DNA of 5,878 nt from Bdellovibrionales bacterium. GTDB taxonomy: Bacteria > Bdellovibrionota > Bdellovibrionia > Bdellovibrionales > UBA1609. The notes under the pieces were generated by a model. The model saw nothing but the letters and a program-made list of their open reading frames with translations, was not told where the DNA came from and did no database searches. The stretch is taken from assembly GCA_027451425.1 (NCBI GenBank), contig DAIDJH010000129.1:1-5878 (forward strand). Reading direction: 5' to 3'. This document shows, piece by piece, positions 1 to 5,878 of this stretch (within the stretch, counting starts at the first letter, position 1; each line of letters begins with the position of its first letter). Made by a program: the position numbers and the translations under genes.

Positions 1-975
1 GGCCGTTCGACCTTCGTCCCAAAGGGCCTGGGCAGTGCGGATTTGCATTTCGAGCGAATCGGCGTCGTTGGCTTTGATTTGGCTTGAGTAAATGCTCCAG
101 ACGAGAAGTGCGCCATCACGGTTGCCGAGGCGATCGGCTTCTTGGCCTAAGTAAAATAAATTGGCCGAGCGCTCACTGGCGGGCGTGACCGACATCAACT
201 CTGCAATCGAGGCGCGAGTGATACGAGAGCGGGCGACAAAGGTGACGAGGTCACGAGCCATGTCGTGACGGAACGAAACGGGTTCATTGGGGGCAAGAGG
301 CGAGCGCAAAACGCGAATGATCCGGTCCTTTGCTTGAATGTCATGCCCTGCATTGAACTCGCACCATGCCAACCGATATTGTACGAGATTTTCGTTGCGC
401 AGTGGGTAGCGAAGCGCCCGCGTGTAGTCGAGCGAAGCTTTATCGAAGTTACCGGAATCGAATGCGAGTTCCCCACGACCGGCAAAAGCTTCGCCGATGA
501 GTTCAGCGCTTGAGGCCACACTTTTTCTACCTATAATTCGCGTGAAAACGCGGTAGGCCTTGGCGCGCTCACCGAGGAGTGAATAAAGATAAGCGGTTTG
601 AGTCAAAATTTCGGCGGACTGTTCAGGTGTTAGCGCTTTGTGATCGGTTTGGGTTAGCGCGAGAGCTTTTCGATAATCGTTAATGGCAATCAGGCGATCT
701 TCTTTCGCCCCAAGATCGCTTTTGGCATGTTGCTTGATTGCACTCACTTCGCGGAGTCGCGCCCGATCTGAATGCAAATCGCCGAGACGAGCGAGGACGC
801 GGGCTTGGGCACCGTTGCTATTTAGGCCTGGCAACGCGCTTTCAAGACGAGAAATGACCGTATCCATTGTGCCAATATCGATTGCGCCCGTATCGGCACG
901 AGCGACTGAAGACCCGCCGGTGGTGGCAGCCGCAAGCACGATGGATAAAATAAGTCGTAATTGCAAGAGACGCAT
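1..975 (-). CDS. Exported TPR-repeat protein, last gene of the TolQ/ExbD operon (partial, C-terminus outside window)
   Basis: The frame is open from the ATG at 975 to the window edge, giving 325 residues with no stop. The N-terminus is a clear Sec signal peptide: basic start (MRLLQLR), hydrophobic core at about residues 8-18, and a likely cleavage after ARA at 25-27. The mature part is helical and TPR-like, with units at about 92-107, 122-148, 161-190 and 196-225; the third has typical spacing (GRGELAFDSGNFDKA, then YTRAL). The ATG shares one base with the ExbD stop (TGATG), so translation is probably coupled. A strong AGGAGG lies 10 nt upstream inside the ExbD gene. The product is probably periplasmic or outer-membrane-attached and may link the motor to an envelope or surface complex. 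A TPR protein of gliding-motility type is one possibility and a CpoB/YbgF-like partner another; neither is proven. No enzymatic motif is visible. Confidence 0.86.
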   Translation of the reverse strand, partial: MRLLQLRLILSIVLAAATTGGSSVARADTGAIDIGTMDTVISRLESALPGLNSNGAQARVLARLGDLHSDRARLREVSAIKQHAKSDLGAKEDRLIAINDYRKALALTQTDHKALTPEQSAEILTQTAYLYSLLGERAKAYRVFTRIIGRKSVASSAELIGEAFAGRGELAFDSGNFDKASLDYTRALRYPLRNENLVQYRLAWCEFNAGHDIQAKDRIIRVLRSPLAPNEPVSFRHDMARDLVTFVARSRITRASIAELMSVTPASERSANLFYLGQEADRLGNRDGALLVWSIYSSQIKANDADSLEMQIRTAQALWDEGRTA

Positions 976-1463
976 CAGCGCGCATCCTCCTGCAAAACAG
1001 CAAAGCGAACTTGTTTAAAACCAGCCTGCAACGCGGTTAACACGGCCGGGTTGACTTCAGAAAAATTCGTGCTTTTGTCAGCTTGAACGACGACAAAGTC
1101 TTGTGCGGTGGCTGACTTCTCTTGGTGTAACGCTTCGAACAATTGATTTACCGGGACTGTCGATTTTGTGCGACCGTATTCGATTGTGTATTGCCCGTGG
1201 TTATTCACGACGACGACGATTCCATCTTCGAGATTCGCACTATGATACGCTTGCGGGAGCGCCATGTGCTTGGGGATTTGCAACTCCGCAGCTCCGAACG
1301 AAGAGGCGAGAAGAAGATAAACAAGAATAGTTGTAAAGCAATCGACAAGCGAGGTGAGCGTGAGCGACGACTCAGGCTTCTTTCTATTGGAACGGGCGTG
1401 ACCGAAACCCGCACCGATCGAAGAGGGCGCTGTTTGTCTTAAGATTTGACTTTGTTCGAGCAT
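975..1463 (-). CDS. ExbD/TolR-family motor protein that retains the membrane aspartate (second ExbD of operon)
   Basis: This is a 162-residue protein. After a cytoplasmic N-terminal stretch of about 33 residues, rich in Ser, Arg and Lys, there is one membrane helix at about residues 36-57. The conserved ExbD/TolR aspartate is present as D41 in TSLVDC; the usual Pro three positions earlier is Ser38. The rest is a periplasmic domain of ExbD size and pattern, including a beta-hairpin-like NNHGQYTIEYG segment and a C-terminal stretch with VQADK and LQAGFKQVRFAVL, which resembles the end of ExbD domains. I chose the ATG at 1463 over an in-frame TTG at 1496 because GAGGG at 1471-1475 is well spaced and the TTG would overlap the upstream gene. 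The family converts proton motive force into movement or force together with a TolQ/ExbB channel, here encoded two genes upstream. D41 makes this the likely proton-carrying subunit. Confidence 0.9.
   Translation of the reverse strand: MLEQSQILRQTAPSSIGAGFGHARSNRKKPESSLTLTSLVDCFTTILVYLLLASSFGAAELQIPKHMALPQAYHSANLEDGIVVVVNNHGQYTIEYGRTKSTVPVNQLFEALHQEKSATAQDFVVVQADKSTNFSEVNPAVLTALQAGFKQVRFAVLQEDAR
986..991 (-). promoter_or_regulatory. Shine-Dalgarno for the TPR gene, inside the upstream CDS
   Basis: A perfect AGGAGG on the minus strand lies in the last codons of the second ExbD gene, 10 nt before the TPR ATG at 975. An out-of-frame ATG directly abuts it (985-983), too close to be used. The long spacing, together with the TGATG overlap, suggests re-initiation by ribosomes finishing the ExbD gene. 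Confidence 0.65.
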
Positions 1464-1470
1464 GGTCAAT

Positions 1471-1475
1471 CCCTC
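1471..1475 (-). promoter_or_regulatory. Shine-Dalgarno that sets the start of the second ExbD gene
   Basis: GAGGG on the minus strand lies 7 nt upstream of the ATG at 1463. It decides the start against the in-frame TTG at 1496, which has no comparable site. The first ExbD stop (1485-1483) overlaps an out-of-frame ATG that opens a five-codon ORF (stop at 1468-1466) across this site. Confidence 0.6.
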
Positions 1476-1482
1476 GATCTCA

Positions 1483-1932
1483 TCAAAGCGGCGCAATGCC
1501 GATTTGCGAAAAATTTTGTTTCTTTAGATGATCCATAACTGTCACGATGCTGTTGTAAGACGAATCGGGTGCCGGCAAAATGAGCGCGATATCCAGTTGA
1601 GGCGCGACGGATTTCAAAGCATGTGCGTACGATTCGACAGCGTACCAGTTGCTCGCGCTGATTCGCGTTTCACGAAGTCGCGCGGGGAGCCGGTTCATTT
1701 CGTTGACCTTCATTTCCATTGATCCGTCGTTTTCCATTTTCACCCACAATGACGGAGGGTTCTTAACGTTAGGACCGGCGCCATCCGTACCGAACGCTTG
1801 ATTGAGATTGAATGTGCCCACCTTGGTCCAAACCGATGTGAGCAGCAGAAAACTGATGCACACGGCGAGCACCGAAATAAACGGCAGTAAATTCAAATCA
1901 AAATCGAGAGTTTTGCGTGAACGACGTTTCAT
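1483..1932 (-). CDS. ExbD/TolR-family protein lacking the conserved membrane aspartate (first ExbD of operon)
   Basis: This 149-residue protein has a short basic cytoplasmic tail (MKRRSRK), one membrane helix at about 14-35 and a periplasmic domain of about 110 residues. The motif NLLPFISV aligns with the N-x-T-P-F-I-D-V signature of ExbD/TolR. Asn14 and Pro17 are kept, but the proton-handling Asp is replaced by Ser20. Acidic residues D10 and D12 sit just before the helix, and whether they compensate is unknown. The ATG at 1932 follows GAGGAG (1941-1946, 8 nt away), which overlaps the TGA of the TolQ-like gene, so the two are coupled. The C-terminal region (LDIALILPAPDSSYNSIVTVMDHLKKQNFSQIGI) matches the ExbD pattern of a beta strand, then a helix for following pairs of subunits. 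It is probably a structural or regulatory partner in a mixed ExbD dimer with the Asp-bearing paralogue. Confidence 0.9.
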   Translation of the reverse strand: MKRRSRKTLDFDLNLLPFISVLAVCISFLLLTSVWTKVGTFNLNQAFGTDGAGPNVKNPPSLWVKMENDGSMEMKVNEMNRLPARLRETRISASNWYAVESYAHALKSVAPQLDIALILPAPDSSYNSIVTVMDHLKKQNFSQIGIAPL

Positions 1933-1944
1933 CGGTCATACTCC

Positions 1945-2643
1945 TCAAACGCTTTTTTGCGGTCGCGACGGTTTTGCAGGGACGCCTTCGTAACTGAAGC
2001 TCAACCAGTTGAATATGCGAAATGCCGCCTGATTGAGATCGTCTTGCAGGTGCTGAGTGCGGTTCATGAGAACCGCGTACATCACAAGTGCCGGGATCGC
2101 GACGATCAGCCCGTAAGCAGTGGCGTTCATCGCGAGTGCCACGCCTTGCGAAAGATAAATTGATTTTTCCGATGCGCTTAAACTCGCAATTGACGAAAAT
2201 GCGTGAATGAGACCGATGATCGTGCCAAGCAGGCCGAGGAGCGTACCAACGTTACCGAGCATAGAAAGAAAACCGGTGCGCCGTTCAAGTTTGGCATTCT
2301 CAATTGCCAACACTTCATCCATTTTGGCTTGCACTTCATCGCGTCCGCCAAAATCTTGTGCGACTTGCGCGCCCGCGCAGGCCACTGCGGCGATTGGTTC
2401 GCTTGCAGCCATGATTCGTGCCTTGTGGAGCACGCGATCGAGGCGGCCTTTTTTGATGTCCTCTTCGAATTCGCGAGCGATTTTACTTTGATTCTTTGAC
2501 CGCGCTACAAAAAGCGCGAACACTCGCTCCGCGATGATGGCCAGCGAGACAATTTGCGCCACCATAATGGCGATCATCCAAATCCCGCCCTGTTCGAACG
2601 CGTGAGCGGCCATGCCGAACATGCTCATATTGTTTAAGTCCAT
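1945..2643 (-). CDS. MotA/TolQ/ExbB-family proton channel protein
   Basis: This is a 232-residue inner-membrane protein with the family layout: TM1 at about 20-43 ending in the conserved Glu-Arg pair (E39, R40), a cytoplasmic loop of about 75 residues, TM2 at about 126-150 with GNVGTLLGLLGT, and TM3 at about 167-192 with ALAMNATAYGL. T141 and T175 occupy the positions of the pore-lining threonines of ExbB and TolQ. AAGGAG at 2650-2655 lies 6 nt before the ATG. It is the first gene of the operon, and the two ExbD genes follow at 12 and 19 nt. The family forms a pentameric ring around an ExbD/TolR dimer and turns proton flow into mechanical work. One such subunit with two ExbD types parallels myxobacterial AglR with AglQ and AglS; TolQ or ExbB function cannot be excluded from sequence alone. 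Confidence 0.94.
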   Translation of the reverse strand: MDLNNMSMFGMAAHAFEQGGIWMIAIMVAQIVSLAIIAERVFALFVARSKNQSKIAREFEEDIKKGRLDRVLHKARIMAASEPIAAVACAGAQVAQDFGGRDEVQAKMDEVLAIENAKLERRTGFLSMLGNVGTLLGLLGTIIGLIHAFSSIASLSASEKSIYLSQGVALAMNATAYGLIVAIPALVMYAVLMNRTQHLQDDLNQAAFRIFNWLSFSYEGVPAKPSRPQKSV

Positions 2644-2661
2644 TTGCGTCTCCTTCTATCC

Positions 2662-2685
2662 GCGGCCGATTGTGGGCGGCCGATT
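2662..2685. repeat. 10-bp GC-rich direct repeat, also able to form a hairpin, in the motor operon leader
   Basis: GCGGCCGATT occurs at 2662-2671 and again at 2676-2685, a 14-bp period. Each copy contains the palindrome CGGCCG (2663-2668 and 2677-2682), so the two copies can also pair as a 6-bp all-GC stem with an 8-nt loop. It sits just upstream of the Shine-Dalgarno of the TolQ-like gene. It may be a protein-binding site or a leader structure, but the function is unknown. Confidence 0.6.
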
Positions 2686-2874
2686 TTTGTCAGTCGTCAG
2701 GAAGGAATTTCAGGCCTCCCCAAAAACTTTTTTCACCTACGCTTACGAGAAACAGGCAATCGCGATGCCACTGTGCGGACTATGTTTCTTTGTAGGAGAG
2801 GAGATTGGCTGCGAAATTGATTCAGACTATGTGACAAAAACCGTCAGGTCGCATTTCGTGCGGGTCAGCGACTC

Positions 2875-2903
2875 TTGAACTGTATAAGAAGGCCGGGTAT
2901 AGA
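2875..2903 (+). promoter_or_regulatory. Putative sigma70-type promoter of the tRNA-Ala gene
   Basis: TTGAAC at 2875-2880 and TATAGA at 2898-2903 are separated by 17 nt, the optimal spacing. Transcription would begin near 2910, about 14 nt before the mature tRNA 5' end. The assignment rests on consensus match and position only. Confidence 0.55.
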
Positions 2904-2923
2904 GAAATTATCGTCTACAACGA

Positions 2924-2999
<76 letters not shown>

Positions 3000-3004
3000 G
3001 TCTT

Positions 3005-3025
3005 GTCAGTAGACGCACCACTGAC
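3005..3025 (+). other. Small inverted repeat just after the tRNA
   Basis: GTCAGT (3005-3010) and ACTGAC (3020-3025) are perfect complements around a 9-nt loop, starting 6 nt after the tRNA CCA. It may mark the 3' end or processing of the tRNA transcript. No T-run follows, so it is not a standard rho-independent terminator, and a 6-bp stem could be chance. Confidence 0.3.
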
Positions 3026-3112
3026 CCATGCCGTCGAAATTGTCATTCAACTTACACGCAAACGCTTGGCCAAATCGTCGGTGAACGATCCTTGCTCTAT
3101 CTGACTATGGCA

Positions 3113-3141
3113 TTGAATGAGCCGAGTAGGGGTGTTATGCT
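3113..3141 (+). promoter_or_regulatory. Putative extended -10 promoter for the receiver / CheB-CheR genes
   Basis: TTGAAT (3113-3118) and TATGCT (3136-3141) are 17 nt apart, and the -10 box is preceded by TGT, giving the extended TGnTATGCT form. The predicted start near 3148 leaves a leader of about 38 nt before the receiver ATG. It would serve both the receiver gene and the CheB-CheR gene. Confidence 0.55.
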
Positions 3142-3185
3142 ACATAATTGGATTAGGGGTGAAACGTGCGGCCTGAAAGGAAATT

Positions 3186-3587
3186 ATGGCTTTGCCCCCA
3201 AGATTTATTCGCACGGTTCTCATTATAGACGATTCAATCGATCACTTGACTTTGAACAAAGCCATCCTCGAGAGCGGAAACTTTGAGGTTTTCACCGCGT
3301 CGAGTGGTCGTTCCGCGCTCGAAGTACTGGTCGATATCCCTCCGCCAGATCTGATACTCCTTGATGTGCAAATGGCCGAAATGAACGGTTTGGATTTTCT
3401 AATCGAACTTGAGAAAGTACATCCTGAGATTTTGCGAAACGTTCCCGTCGTCTTTCTTACTGGGATGAACGAATTGCCCGAGAGCAAAGCGAGCGGCGTT
3501 ATCAAAAAACCCGTTGATATCGAAGATCTCCTTGTGTCCGTCCGTGGATTTATAGAGCGGGGCATGCCGCAACAAATCTCGCGGTGA
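3186..3587 (+). CDS. Stand-alone response regulator receiver (REC) protein
   Basis: This 133-residue protein is one REC domain with no output domain. The acidic pair is D15-D16 (VLIIDDS), the phospho-acceptor is D60 (LILLDVQM), the switch threonine is T92 (VVFLTGM) and the conserved lysine is K108 (IKKP). All catalytic residues are present, so it should be phosphorylated by a histidine kinase. T92 and K108 are only 16 residues apart against 22 in E. coli CheY, which shortens the alpha4 region; this face normally handles partner binding. AAGGA at 3177-3181 precedes the ATG by 4 nt. The CheB-CheR gene begins 36 nt downstream on the same strand, so a shared operon and signalling pathway are likely. 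It could act as a CheY-like output or phosphate sink, or supply the regulatory REC function that the fused CheB domain lacks. Confidence 0.95.
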   Translation: MALPPRFIRTVLIIDDSIDHLTLNKAILESGNFEVFTASSGRSALEVLVDIPPPDLILLDVQMAEMNGLDFLIELEKVHPEILRNVPVVFLTGMNELPESKASGVIKKPVDIEDLLVSVRGFIERGMPQQISR

Positions 3588-3623
3588 CCGCCGAAGTCGA
3601 TTCAATTATTCCGCGAGGTACGA

Positions 3624-5878
3624 ATGCCTAAAATTATGAAATCGTTATCGCAGTCGAAGGAGTTTCCAATTGTTGGGATCGGGGCTTCAGCCGGCGGGCT
3701 CGCGGCTATCACGGATATCCTTCGTGTTTTGCCGCCTGACTTGAATATCGCGTTAGTATTAATCCAACACCTCGCTCCCGATCACGATAGCCTGGGGCCT
3801 GAAATTTTGTCGCGAGCCACCTCGATGCCAGTCGACGTTGCAAAAAATAATATCGCGATAAAAGCCAACCATTTATATTTGATTCCGCCGAACTTCGAAA
3901 TGACCATATCCAACGGTCGACTGAAATTGAGGGCGTTAGATAAGAAACGTCGCGGCCATCACTTGGTCATCGACTCGTTTTTTCAGTCGCTTGCCAGGGA
4001 TCAAAAAAACCGCGCGATCGGCATCATCCTTTCGGGAACGGCGATGGACGGGACACAAGGTTTAAAGGCTATAAAAGCGGCGGGCGGGTTGACAATTGCA
4101 CAAAACCCGAGTTCCGCCGAATATCGTGGGATGCCCGAAAGCGCCATTGCTTCGGGAGCCGTCGATTTGGTTTTATACCCGCGCGACATTGCTCGCCAGT
4201 TGGCCCGAATCGCAAAGCGCCCACATGCACGACATAACAAAAGACTCAAAACAATTCCACGAACCAAAGGTCTTCAAACCATATTTTCACTATTAGAAAA
4301 GCAAGCGGGCATCGATTTTACCGCCTACAAACAATCGACCGTCACCAGGCGTATCGAACGGCGAATGCAGATTCGAAGATACAAAAACTTAGACGCCTAC
4401 GCGAAATACCTTCAAAAGAGTCCGAACGAAGTTAAGGATCTCTTCAACAGTATTTTTATTCATGTGACTCAATTTTTTCGAGATGCGAAATCGTTCGAAA
4501 GGCTTCGCTCCATTACTTTTCGAAAGATCTTTAAAAGAAAAAACGCGGCAACCCCCATACGAATTTGGATTCCCGGTTGTTCGACGGGCGAAGAAGCTTA
4601 TTCAATCGCGATCATGTTTGTTGAATATATGAGACACGCGCCATCTAAAATTCGAGTGCAGATATTCGCGACGGATATCTGCGGTGCCGCCATACAAAAA
4701 GCGAGGTCGGGCGAATATTCGAGCGAGATAGAGCAAACCGTTAGCAAAGAGCGGATTCAAAAATTTTTTGATAAGACCGAAAAGGGTTACCGAGTCAAAC
4801 GGTTCATTCGCGATATCTGTCTGTTTACAAAGCATGACGTGGTGATTGACCCGCCCTTTTCTAAGTTGGATCTGATCTCTTGCCGAAACGTTTTGATCTA
4901 TTTCGCCGCGGACCTACAAAAACTGGTCATCCCGCGATTTCATTATGCATTAAATCCGGGCGGCATTTTGTTTTTGGGTAATTCTGAAGGTTTGGGGAGC
5001 TATTCAAAATTATTCGCACCCGTCGACAAAGCCTATCGAATTTACTCTAAAGAGGATATGCCGACGCCCATGCTCCCCCATGCGCCTATGACTTTCGGAA
5101 TCGGAGCTCTGGATCTACTGCAAATCCCGACGGTAAAGGATGCGCATTCCAACGATTACCAGCGAGACGCCGAAAGAATTGCGATATCGAGATACGCGCC
5201 ACCTTCGGTCATCGTTAATTCAGACATGGAGATTTTGCGGTTTCAGGGGCGAACGGCCTCTTACCTTGAGTCGGGATCAGGCCCTCCGACCAATAACCTG
5301 TTCAAGATGATTCGCCCAGAAATCTTACACAACGTTCGTTCGGCAATTCGTTCGGCGGTAAAAAGCAACAGGTCTGTTCGATTAATGAACCTCACGTTTG
5401 AAGTCGGTGGCAATCGCAATGCCTTCAACATTGAAGTGGCACCGCTGAATCCATCCGCGCCGCCCAAGCAACGTAAATATGTGATTTTTTTTGAAGATGA
5501 TATGCGGGCGGACCATAAAGCCGTCCTCGGTCGAAAAAAGTTCGTCATGAAGAGACCGATTCGTGAAATTCACGACGAGCGGATTGAACAGCTAGAGCAA
5601 GAATTGTCCGACAGCCGGCGCGTTTTGAAAGATTTGGCAAAAGAGTTTGAGACCGCGCAAGAAGAGCTGACGGCGACAAACGAAGAGCTCCAAAGTGCGA
5701 ACGAAGACCTTCAAAGCACAAACGAAGAGGTTGAGACATCCAAAGAAGAGCTTCAATCTTCCAATGAAGAGCTCACAACGATTAATGATGAATTGCAGGA
5801 GCGTAACGCCGAACTGGTAAGACTGAGTAGCGACCTGAATAACGTTCTGAACAGTGTCGAAACGCCGATGGTGATTGT
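3624..5878 (+). CDS. CheB-CheR fusion sensor with PAS domains and coiled coil (partial, C-terminus outside window)
   Basis: The ATG at 3624 follows GAGG (3615-3618, 5 nt away) and opens 751 residues to the window edge. Residues 14-197 are a CheB methylesterase with the Ser-His-Asp triad visible as S22 (GASAGG), H49 (IQHL) and D142 (GTAMDG); no N-terminal REC is attached. Residues 216-476 are a CheR methyltransferase: TQFFRD at 282-287 (usual TxFFR), the SAM-binding GCSTGEE at 318-324, D351 in ATDI, and SCRNVLIYF at 419-427. Residues 517-635 resemble the PAS-like domain found at this place in such fusions. Residues 648-735 are a coiled coil, and LNSVETPMVI at the very end looks like the start of another PAS domain. 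The family adds and removes methyl esters on glutamates of chemoreceptors; many fusions continue into a histidine kinase, which cannot be seen here. The upstream receiver gene is a likely partner. CheR-region DNA is AT-richer than the left block. Confidence 0.96.
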   Translation, partial: MPKIMKSLSQSKEFPIVGIGASAGGLAAITDILRVLPPDLNIALVLIQHLAPDHDSLGPEILSRATSMPVDVAKNNIAIKANHLYLIPPNFEMTISNGRLKLRALDKKRRGHHLVIDSFFQSLARDQKNRAIGIILSGTAMDGTQGLKAIKAAGGLTIAQNPSSAEYRGMPESAIASGAVDLVLYPRDIARQLARIAKRPHARHNKRLKTIPRTKGLQTIFSLLEKQAGIDFTAYKQSTVTRRIERRMQIRRYKNLDAYAKYLQKSPNEVKDLFNSIFIHVTQFFRDAKSFERLRSITFRKIFKRKNAATPIRIWIPGCSTGEEAYSIAIMFVEYMRHAPSKIRVQIFATDICGAAIQKARSGEYSSEIEQTVSKERIQKFFDKTEKGYRVKRFIRDICLFTKHDVVIDPPFSKLDLISCRNVLIYFAADLQKLVIPRFHYALNPGGILFLGNSEGLGSYSKLFAPVDKAYRIYSKEDMPTPMLPHAPMTFGIGALDLLQIPTVKDAHSNDYQRDAERIAISRYAPPSVIVNSDMEILRFQGRTASYLESGSGPPTNNLFKMIRPEILHNVRSAIRSAVKSNRSVRLMNLTFEVGGNRNAFNIEVAPLNPSAPPKQRKYVIFFEDDMRADHKAVLGRKKFVMKRPIREIHDERIEQLEQELSDSRRVLKDLAKEFETAQEELTATNEELQSANEDLQSTNEEVETSKEELQSSNEELTTINDELQERNAELVRLSSDLNNVLNSVETPMVI
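5649..5816 (+). repeat. 21-bp-period heptad repeat encoding the coiled coil of the CheB-CheR fusion
   Basis: Residues 676-731 form eight uninterrupted seven-residue units, most of the form x-S/T-x-N-E-E-L (for example QSANEDL and QSSNEEL). The DNA repeats imperfectly every 21 bp, with AACGAAGAG-like cores. The last residue of each unit is Leu or, once, Val, as expected for a parallel dimeric signalling helix. This Asn-Glu-Glu-Leu linker is a hallmark of CheB-CheR-PAS proteins and probably passes signals between domains in a dimer. Confidence 0.85.

Noticed and set aside
195..521. Minus-strand ORF of 108 residues, and overlapping plus-strand ORFs at 265-513 and 683-1018
   Set aside because: All lie within the long TPR reading frame, which has a signal peptide and repeat pattern. 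These alternative frames show no family pattern and look like shadows.
1463..1496. Upstream TTG start for the second ExbD gene, adding 11 residues
   Set aside because: It would overlap the end of the first ExbD gene and lacks a ribosome-binding site, whereas the ATG at 1463 has GAGGG at correct spacing.
975..2643. Assignment as tolQ-tolR or exbB-exbD with firm gene symbols
   Set aside because: There are two ExbD-type genes, one without the key Asp, and no tolA, tolB, pal or tonB in the window. The family is certain but the specific system is not.
2662..2690. Rho-independent terminator on the plus strand (GC hairpin followed by ATTTTTG)
   Set aside because: No plus-strand gene lies to its left that would need a terminator, and on the minus strand there is no T-run after the stem. 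It was kept only as a repeat or leader structure.
2765..2878. Plus-strand small ORF of 37 residues with a CxxC motif, between the motor operon and the tRNA
   Set aside because: It has no Shine-Dalgarno and no recognisable family, and its stop overlaps the -35 box of the tRNA promoter. A longer version would start inside the TolQ-like gene. It is most likely chance.
4001..5739. Several minus-strand ORFs of 63-95 residues opposite the CheB-CheR gene
   Set aside because: They are antisense to a clear multidomain protein, with no ribosome-binding sites or recognisable motifs seen.

Overview
The window holds two protein-coding blocks that diverge from a central intergenic region carrying a tRNA-Ala gene. 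I see no insertion sequence, CRISPR array, phage gene or convincing rho-independent terminator. Both outermost genes run off the window edges.

Left block (minus strand, 2643 down to 1): a compact four-gene operon. In transcription order it encodes a three-helix MotA/TolQ/ExbB-type channel protein, two different single-helix ExbD/TolR-type proteins, and an exported tetratricopeptide-repeat (TPR) protein whose 3' end lies outside the window. The gene junctions are 12 nt, 19 nt and a 1-nt TGATG overlap, so these genes are almost certainly co-transcribed and probably translationally coupled. One TolQ-like subunit with two TolR-like subunits and a TPR protein recalls the proton-driven gliding motors of Myxococcota (AglRQS) and relatives in predatory Bdellovibrio-like bacteria more than it recalls Tol-Pal or TonB-ExbBD. 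No tolA, tolB, pal or tonB is visible. The two ExbD proteins differ at the key membrane aspartate: the first has Ser in its place and the second keeps it.

Centre (2644-3185): a 5' leader with a GC-rich 10-bp direct repeat before the operon, a sigma70-like promoter and an encoded-CCA tRNA-Ala(CGC) on the plus strand, then a short spacer with a small hairpin and a good extended -10 promoter for the next block.

Right block (plus strand, 3186 to the end): a stand-alone receiver (REC) protein with a shortened alpha4 region, followed 36 nt later by a large CheB-CheR fusion. The fusion has a CheB methylesterase domain without its own REC domain, a CheR methyltransferase domain, a PAS-like domain, a long heptad coiled coil, and the start of a second PAS domain at the window edge. 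Such proteins normally continue into more PAS domains and often a histidine kinase. The small REC protein is a plausible partner of this sensor.

Organism: a Gram-negative bacterium (ExbB/ExbD motor, exported TPR protein) with mid-range GC. Hand counts give 159/300 GC at 601-900, 146/300 at 3661-3960 and 124/300 at 4261-4560. The motor operon plus an elaborate chemosensory signalling protein fits a former-deltaproteobacterial lineage such as Bdellovibrionota or Oligoflexia. That placement is inference from architecture, not from a sequence search.
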